Positions 59,074 to 64,000 of a stretch of 64,000 nucleotides of DNA are shown here, in pieces. The notes beneath the pieces are model-generated. The model did not search any database. It worked only from the letters and a program-made list of their open reading frames with translations, and had not been told where the DNA came from. Within the stretch, counting starts at the first letter, position 1. Each line of letters begins with the position of its first letter. The position numbers and the translations under genes are program-made. Origin of the DNA: Candidatus Nanosynbacter sp. HMT-352 (lineage in GTDB: Bacteria > Patescibacteriota > Saccharimonadia > Saccharimonadales > Saccharimonadaceae); NCBI RefSeq assembly GCF_022819365.1, contig NZ_CP089289.1, forward strand, positions 62,001-126,000, in the 5' to 3' direction.

Positions 59074-59645
59074 TGCTTTAAGACCCCTGGCTTTGGTGTA
59101 ACGCTAATTGTTATAGTGATTGGATAATCCGCAGGCTTGTCTGACGATTGGTTGCCGCCGCTATAAACAACAGTCTCCAGGTGAACGTCACTAAATATCT
59201 CTGATTTTTCTAAGCTAGTTTTTATTCGAATAGCGTCATCCCTATTTTTTCCGAGAGCTGTTAATGACAACGGTTTATCTAGCGCTGAAGTGTCTAGTGT
59301 CAGAGAATCCAAAACCATACCTGATGGTATGTACTGTGCAATTTTTGGAATAATTGTAGAGTAATGAGCTTCGCTATTAATGATTACTTTAGCTGAATCA
59401 AGGTCTTTCTTAAACTCGCTAACTTCTTTTTGCGTCGATTGATATTGAGCAAGCTTAGCATTTCCTTCGTCGATGTTGGCTTGAGCTGAGGTGCGGCTAT
59501 TTTCTAAGAATAGATAAAATCCGCCAATAGTTAAGAATAGCAAGCCTGCAAATATCAATGATATGATGCAGTACCGTCTTAAGATGACGTTTACTCGCCC
59601 GGCGCTGATTTGCTTTTTTTCTTGAGGAGGTAGAAGGTTAATCAT
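59070..59645 (-). CDS. pilN: PilN-like type IV pilus inner-membrane protein
   Basis: 191 aa starting MINLLPPQEKKQI, the short cytoplasmic INLLP motif that in PilN docks into PilM, then a membrane segment (about 25-50), a coiled coil and a periplasmic-type domain. The motif is diagnostic. Overlaps pilM by 8 bp. Confidence 0.92.
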   Translation of the reverse strand: MINLLPPQEKKQISAGRVNVILRRYCIISLIFAGLLFLTIGGFYLFLENSRTSAQANIDEGNAKLAQYQSTQKEVSEFKKDLDSAKVIINSEAHYSTIIPKIAQYIPSGMVLDSLTLDTSALDKPLSLTALGKNRDDAIRIKTSLEKSEIFSDVHLETVVYSGGNQSSDKPADYPITITISVTPKPGVLKQ

Positions 59646-60690
59646 AAATATCCTCCTGCTTGATTAAGGCTAGCCCTGCAACTGGTGATAGCTGAGAGCG
59701 AAGCTGTTTTTCCGGCTGCTCTAGTCCATCGAAATTCAGCATTTGCCACGGACTTGCCACGCGCGCTGGCATTAATAATTCGTTTGTGAAAAAATCACCA
59801 ATTCCTGGAAGATTACCGCCACCGCCAACTATGAGAACTTGCTCGATTTTTTTCTCATCAGGGAAACGGTCTGTGTAATATCGCATAACGCGCTTAACTT
59901 CGTTGGTCATTTTTTCCAAACTTGGGCGCAAGGCTCCTGCGATTCTGGCTTGCCTTGGACCGGGGTTTAATCCGTTTAATACCTTAAATTGATGAGCTGT
60001 CTCAATTGGTACATTCATTTTTTTAGCTAAATTTAAGGTGAGTGAATAGCCGCCAACATTTAAGCCGCCAGTCACACGTATATCGGAATCTAGAATTGCA
60101 ATATCTGTAGTTGATGTGCCTATGTCGACGATGACAGTAGGGAGCATTCCTTCTTCTGTGCGTTTCAGAAGTCTAGCGATTGCGCTGATGTTCGGCTCAA
60201 TTACTGCAACTTCCAGGCCACATTGTTTTGTGGCGTCTAACATGCTGTCAATCATTTTCTTCGGCGCAGCACACATCAGGACACTAAGCTCATCTTTCGT
60301 GCGATTGATAATTCGATAGTCCAAATAAAGAGAATCTAATGGAGCTGGAATATATTGTTCGGCTTCCAAATTTACCGCACTGCGAATATTACTTTCTTCT
60401 TTCACAGGCAGGCTAAATGTTCGCGAGAATGTTCGGTTGGTTGGTATGCCCAGCGCTACGCGATTGCTGTTAATTTGTCCTACAACGTTTTTCTTCAATA
60501 ACGTTTTGATATTCTGCGCCAAATATTCAGTGTTGTCTGCAGAATTTCCGTCGCTTTTCTGAGAATCGAGGTTAATCGATCCATATCCATGAACCAGCAT
60601 CCGATTTCTATCAATCGACATTACTTTTATGCTTGTTCGGCTGATATCTAGGCCGATAATTGGTTTTTTTCTATAAAATATGCTCGACAC
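59638..60690 (-). CDS. pilM: PilM actin-like type IV pilus assembly ATPase
   Basis: 350 aa actin/FtsA-fold protein: phosphate 1 IIGLDISRTSIKVMSID, phosphate 2 IVDIGTSTTDIAILD and the adenosine motif VLIVGGGGNLPGIG. Cytoplasmic platform that binds PilN. It starts at GTG behind AGGTGG. A TATAAT-like box lies about 30 nt upstream in the 57-nt gap after pilC, so it may have a promoter of its own. Confidence 0.93.
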   Translation of the reverse strand: MSSIFYRKKPIIGLDISRTSIKVMSIDRNRMLVHGYGSINLDSQKSDGNSADNTEYLAQNIKTLLKKNVVGQINSNRVALGIPTNRTFSRTFSLPVKEESNIRSAVNLEAEQYIPAPLDSLYLDYRIINRTKDELSVLMCAAPKKMIDSMLDATKQCGLEVAVIEPNISAIARLLKRTEEGMLPTVIVDIGTSTTDIAILDSDIRVTGGLNVGGYSLTLNLAKKMNVPIETAHQFKVLNGLNPGPRQARIAGALRPSLEKMTNEVKRVMRYYTDRFPDEKKIEQVLIVGGGGNLPGIGDFFTNELLMPARVASPWQMLNFDGLEQPEKQLRSQLSPVAGLALIKQEDIYD

Positions 60691-60747
60691 GTTATTATTT
60701 TCCCACCTATATATCGGTATTATAGCATAAGCTTTTTTGAAAAACTA

Positions 60748-61974
60748 TTATTCCTTAACTTGACCCGCCATACTTGTAATTGGGCCCATAACACTAACCG
60801 CCACCAGGGCAATAACAACACCCATTGCAACAATCATCACTGGCTCAATAATAGAGCTAACGCCGTCAATCGCGGTATCGACCTCTTCCTCGTAAAAGTC
60901 GGCAACTTTAACTAGAACTTTATCTGTTTGTCCAGTTTCCTCACCAACAGACAACATTTGCGCAACAATCGGCGGATATAAATCGTCCTGCTCTGCGATA
61001 ATTTTTGATAAAACTTCACCGTTTTGGACTCGCTTAGTAGCTTCCTTTAGGGATTTTTCGTAGGCGACATTTCCGACGGCGCGCGAAGTTACGTCTAATG
61101 CTTCAAGCACAGCCACGCCCGCGCCGATAAGAGCGGAGAAGGTTCGAGTAAAGCGAGCGATTGCCACCTTTTTAACAATTGGTCCGACAGCTGGAACTTT
61201 GATGATGATATTGTGAAATTTTACGCGGCCTTTTGGGGTTTTAACGTAGCGAATTAATAGCCAAATGCTTCCGGCAAATATTGGAATTATTATATACCAA
61301 AATGACACTACAAAATCGCTGATTCCGAGCATAATTTCAGTAAGGAGCGGCAGTTTGGCGTCGGGTCCGCCCATGTCTTTAATAGTTTTACCGATGACTG
61401 GAATAATGAAGATCATCAAGATAAAGAAGGCAATAATTGTAATGATTAAAAGTACGATCGGGTATGTCATGGCGCCTTTAATTTTTTTCTTCATGGATGA
61501 GTTTTTTTCTTGTTGTAAAGCTAGACGTTTTAAGATATCGTCCAAAATACCTCCGGTTTCACCTGCAGCAACCATGTTCACATAGATATCATTGAAGGTT
61601 TCTGGGTGTTTGCTCAGGGCATCCGCAAAAGACATACCACCTTCAATGTCTTTAATCACAGCGTTGATCGTGTCTCGGAAGTTGGCACTTTCGGCGTGTT
61701 TTGCCATAGAGTTAAGGGAACGAAGAATAGGAACGCCAGCTGAAACCATGGCGCTTAATTGGCGAGTAAACATCACCAATTCTTCAGTTTTGGCACCTTT
61801 CTTTTTCTTGCCGAAAGAAAAACTAAGCTCTTTTTTTGCGCCTTTTTCTTCGATTTTTATCAATTGTCCGCGTGACCTCAAATTATTAATGGCAGATAGT
61901 TTGTCGGCCGCTTCAATCGTTGAAGAGACGGTTTCTTTCTTTTTGTTGACAAGTAAATATTCAAAAATTGGCAT
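60748..61974 (-). CDS. pilC: PilC/GspF-family platform protein
   Basis: 408 aa with two T2SSF domains (FTRQLSAMVSAGVPILRSL at about 68; FTRTFSALIGAGVAVLEAL at about 275) and three membrane segments. Inner-membrane platform on which the pilus is polymerised. Shine-Dalgarno GGGAG; it follows pilB by 4 nt. Confidence 0.95.
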   Translation of the reverse strand: MPIFEYLLVNKKKETVSSTIEAADKLSAINNLRSRGQLIKIEEKGAKKELSFSFGKKKKGAKTEELVMFTRQLSAMVSAGVPILRSLNSMAKHAESANFRDTINAVIKDIEGGMSFADALSKHPETFNDIYVNMVAAGETGGILDDILKRLALQQEKNSSMKKKIKGAMTYPIVLLIITIIAFFILMIFIIPVIGKTIKDMGGPDAKLPLLTEIMLGISDFVVSFWYIIIPIFAGSIWLLIRYVKTPKGRVKFHNIIIKVPAVGPIVKKVAIARFTRTFSALIGAGVAVLEALDVTSRAVGNVAYEKSLKEATKRVQNGEVLSKIIAEQDDLYPPIVAQMLSVGEETGQTDKVLVKVADFYEEEVDTAIDGVSSIIEPVMIVAMGVVIALVAVSVMGPITSMAGQVKE

Positions 61975-61978
61975 AATG

Positions 61979-63757
61979 TTACTCCCTTGTTGCCCTCAAA
62001 ACTTCGTCCACGGTGGTGATCCCGCGCAGTGATTTAATAAGTCCATCCATCTGCATTGTCACCATGCCTTCGGAAATCGCTTGATCTTGAATATCGTTGC
62101 TGGTGGCGTTGGCGGTGATCATTTTTTGGATAGGAATGGAAATGCCAAGAACCTCGTAAATACCAACGCGACCCTTGAATCCGTTATGTCCACACTCGTC
62201 ACAACCTTCTGGATTCGGTTGCCATAATCGTTCAATTTCTGAATCAGTTGACCCCATGGGTGTGTCGCCACCAATTTTATCCTCAAAAGCCTGCTCTTCG
62301 AGGTTGTGAATTTTTTTAATCGACTCTGTATTTATCTTAAACATCTCGGTGATATACTTTATTTCTTCTTCGTTTGGAGTGTATTCTTGGCGGCAGTTCA
62401 TACACAGGCGCCTAACTAGTCGCTGCCCAATCACCGCCTTCACGGTTGAAGCGATCAAGAATGGCTCAATTCCCATATCTAGCAGACGTGGCAAACATGT
62501 CGCAGCGTTATTTGTGTGCAGAGTGGAGAACACCAAGTGCCCGGTCAGCGCCGCCTGAACACCAAGGTTTGCGGTTTCGCCATCGCGAATTTCTCCGACC
62601 ATAATGATATTTGGGTCTTGGCGAAGTAGCGCCCTTAGTCCTGAAGCGAAGGTCATTCCAGCTTTGGCGTTAGTCTGAGTTTGATTGACACCTGGGATTT
62701 TGTATTCCACCGGGTCTTCAATTGTGGAAATATTGACATCTGGAGTATTAAGTTCCGACAAGACGCTGAACAAGCTGGTCGATTTTCCCGATCCGGTTGG
62801 TCCAGTCACCAGGATCATTCCGTTCGGCTGAGCCATTGCGTCTTTTACGGTTGCGAGCGACAAGCCCCAATAGCCAAGCTGATCCAGTTTAACAGCCTGG
62901 TTCGATTCGTCCAAAATACGCATGACCACTTTTTCGCCGTCAGCGATTGGCAATGTTGAAACACGAAGCGCGTATTGTTTTCCTGAAACTTTTATCTTAA
63001 ATCGCCCGTCCTGTGGCACACGGCGTTCGTCAATTTTCAGATTAGAGAGAATTTTAATGCGACTCACCAAAGCGCCGTGAACGTTTCGTGGCAATTTGTT
63101 AACTTCCTTCAAGACACCATCAATTCGATAGCGAACCTGAACGTAATCTTCGCGCGGTTCAATATGAATGTCGGAAGCGTTGGATTTTATGGCGTATTCC
63201 AGTAACAAATTAACAGTTTGGGCAATTGGTGAATTTTCCGCAAAATCATCTTGACTAACGTTTTGGTCTTCGGCGGAAGCGTCTTTTTGCACCGCAATAA
63301 CTTCGTCAAGTTCGGCATTGATATTACCGCGATAATTTTCCAAACAGTCCAAAATGTTGCTTTTTGTCGCTAGGAAAACCTTAGTGTTGTAGCCAATTTC
63401 TTTCTGAATAAAGTTCAGCGCCTGCACGTCGTCTGGGTCTTCCATCGCAAGCGATAAGCTATCGTCCTCATTTTTATCAAAAAGCACAACATTATACTGG
63501 CGCGCGATATGTTCAGGAATTCGTTTCAACACATCTTCGGGAATATCCTTTGGCTCAATTCGCACGAAAGGCACGCCAATATAATCGCCGATCAACTTTG
63601 TCAAATCTTCCTCAGAAATGACTTTTTGTTCAATAGCGGTTTCTTGTAATGTTTGCTTCGACCGTTCAGCGATCAATTTCAAATCAGCAAGCTGCGGCTC
63701 ATCAACAACCCCACCTTGTTTCAGAATGCTCTCAATTGTCTGGTCTGAAACACGCAT
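61979..63757 (-). CDS. pilB: PilB/GspE-family pilus extension ATPase
   Basis: 592 aa: N-terminal MshEN-type domain, secretion ATPase core with Walker A GPTGSGKSTSLFSVL (about 320), Asp box EDPVEYKIPGVNQTQ, Walker B IIMVGEIRDGETA, His box GHLVFSTLHTN and a zinc site made of CMNC (about 450) and CDEC (about 515). Powers pilus extension. First gene of the minus-strand operon. No pilT retraction ATPase or prepilin peptidase lies in the window. Confidence 0.95.
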   Translation of the reverse strand: MRVSDQTIESILKQGGVVDEPQLADLKLIAERSKQTLQETAIEQKVISEEDLTKLIGDYIGVPFVRIEPKDIPEDVLKRIPEHIARQYNVVLFDKNEDDSLSLAMEDPDDVQALNFIQKEIGYNTKVFLATKSNILDCLENYRGNINAELDEVIAVQKDASAEDQNVSQDDFAENSPIAQTVNLLLEYAIKSNASDIHIEPREDYVQVRYRIDGVLKEVNKLPRNVHGALVSRIKILSNLKIDERRVPQDGRFKIKVSGKQYALRVSTLPIADGEKVVMRILDESNQAVKLDQLGYWGLSLATVKDAMAQPNGMILVTGPTGSGKSTSLFSVLSELNTPDVNISTIEDPVEYKIPGVNQTQTNAKAGMTFASGLRALLRQDPNIIMVGEIRDGETANLGVQAALTGHLVFSTLHTNNAATCLPRLLDMGIEPFLIASTVKAVIGQRLVRRLCMNCRQEYTPNEEEIKYITEMFKINTESIKKIHNLEEQAFEDKIGGDTPMGSTDSEIERLWQPNPEGCDECGHNGFKGRVGIYEVLGISIPIQKMITANATSNDIQDQAISEGMVTMQMDGLIKSLRGITTVDEVLRATRE

Positions 63758-63817
63758 AACTCTTATGGTTATTGTACTATCATCGCCAAAAAAAAGCTAG
63801 CATAGTATAATATAAGA

Positions 63818-64000
63818 GTGAATATTTCTAGTGAAGAGAAAATGCAAGAATTGGGCGCGGCAATTGGTCGGGCTGTTTCTGGCGGGGAAGTTCTGGAATT
63901 GGTCGGTGACATTGGCGCGGGGAAAACCACGTTGACGAAGGGAATTGCGCAGGCTTTAGAGATTGATGAGCCAGTTCAGAGTCCAACTTTCACGATTTCG
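63818..64000 (+). CDS. tsaE: tRNA threonylcarbamoyladenosine biosynthesis protein TsaE, N-terminal part (runs off the window)
   Basis: 61 codons visible: MNISSEEKMQELG, P-loop GDIGAGKTTLTKGIA and QSPTFTIS, all typical of TsaE, the ATPase of the t6A37 tRNA-modification complex. It starts at GTG with TATAAT (63806-63811) ending exactly 6 nt before it. Confidence 0.92.
   Translation, partial: MNISSEEKMQELGAAIGRAVSGGEVLELVGDIGAGKTTLTKGIAQALEIDEPVQSPTFTIS

Noticed and set aside
1..64000. Alternative genetic code with TGA read as glycine (as in some Patescibacteria)
   Set aside because: TGA ends several genes at the expected family C-terminus (for example aspS) and no conserved protein is interrupted by TGA.
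1..64000. CRISPR array, prophage or integrase-borne island
   Set aside because: No regularly spaced repeats, no cas or phage structural genes, and no integrase or tRNA-end att duplication were seen; the only mobile trace is the IS256 relic.

Overview
This window looks like a chromosomal segment of a Candidatus Saccharibacteria (TM7) ultrasmall epibiont. The case rests on small, tightly packed genes, AT-rich DNA read with the standard code (TGA is a stop), reduced versions of core proteins (ComEC without a nuclease domain, short HrcA, short TilS), a type IV pilus cluster, and an arginine deiminase operon of the kind reported in some host-associated Saccharibacteria. This is inferred from gene content; no 16S rRNA gene is present.

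Layout. 1-4.4 kb: arcA (cut by the window edge)-arcB-YfcC-type transporter-arcC, closed by a strong terminator. 4.4-6.3 kb: two CorA-type Mg transporters in tandem. 6.3-6.6 kb: an unexplained promoter-to-terminator unit with a 30-codon ORF. 6.6-17.3 kb: DsbA-like thiol protein, CBS membrane protein, aspS, N-formylglutamate amidohydrolase-like protein, VIT-like membrane protein, small envelope proteins, MscS channel, trmB, MazG-like protein, murC. 17.4-21.6 kb: a WhiB-like four-cysteine protein, all three CAU-anticodon tRNAs (initiator Met, probable Ile2, elongator Met), an FtsB/DivIC-like protein and a minus-strand operon of membrane protein, ATP-cone protein and an FAD oxidoreductase lacking the redox cysteines. 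21.6-26 kb: tilS, ftsH, murJ.

26-34 kb is the most unusual part. lepA (elongation factor 4) is split at the domain II/III boundary into two complete-looking ORFs (276 and 320 aa) about 6.1 kb apart. Between them lie accessory genes (an unknown 836-aa protein, a methyltransferase, an IS256 transposase relic, a SemiSWEET transporter, a MazG-like protein, an unknown 183-aa protein and a Nudix hydrolase), separated by diverged copies of the lepA-N tail, the lepA-C head and an 88-bp direct repeat. The duplicated lepA-N tail ends at the same codon as the resident one, which suggests that the split is old and that the gap is a hotspot for cargo exchange.

34-41 kb: nucleotidase, gmk, LssY-like protein, then the heat-shock block hrcA-(53-aa membrane protein)-grpE, dnaK and dnaJ with four CIRCE operators. 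41-49 kb: a 1044-aa polytopic membrane protein, a retropepsin-like protease paired with rimK, a DUF192 protein, tRNA-Lys, comEC and yebC. 49-57.6 kb: a lamin-tail-domain surface protein with five Cys repeats, ruvC-ruvA, an accessory interruption, ruvB, a PH-domain membrane protein, a pilin, recA-recX. 57.6-63.8 kb: a minus-strand type IV pilus operon pilB-pilC-pilM-pilN-pilO plus a small protein. The window ends inside tsaE.

A genome-wide feature is visible throughout: many genes have a TATAAT-like -10 box ending exactly 6 nt (range 6-9) before the start codon and no Shine-Dalgarno sequence, so their mRNAs should begin at or within a few nt of the start codon (leaderless). Several start codons below were chosen on that basis.
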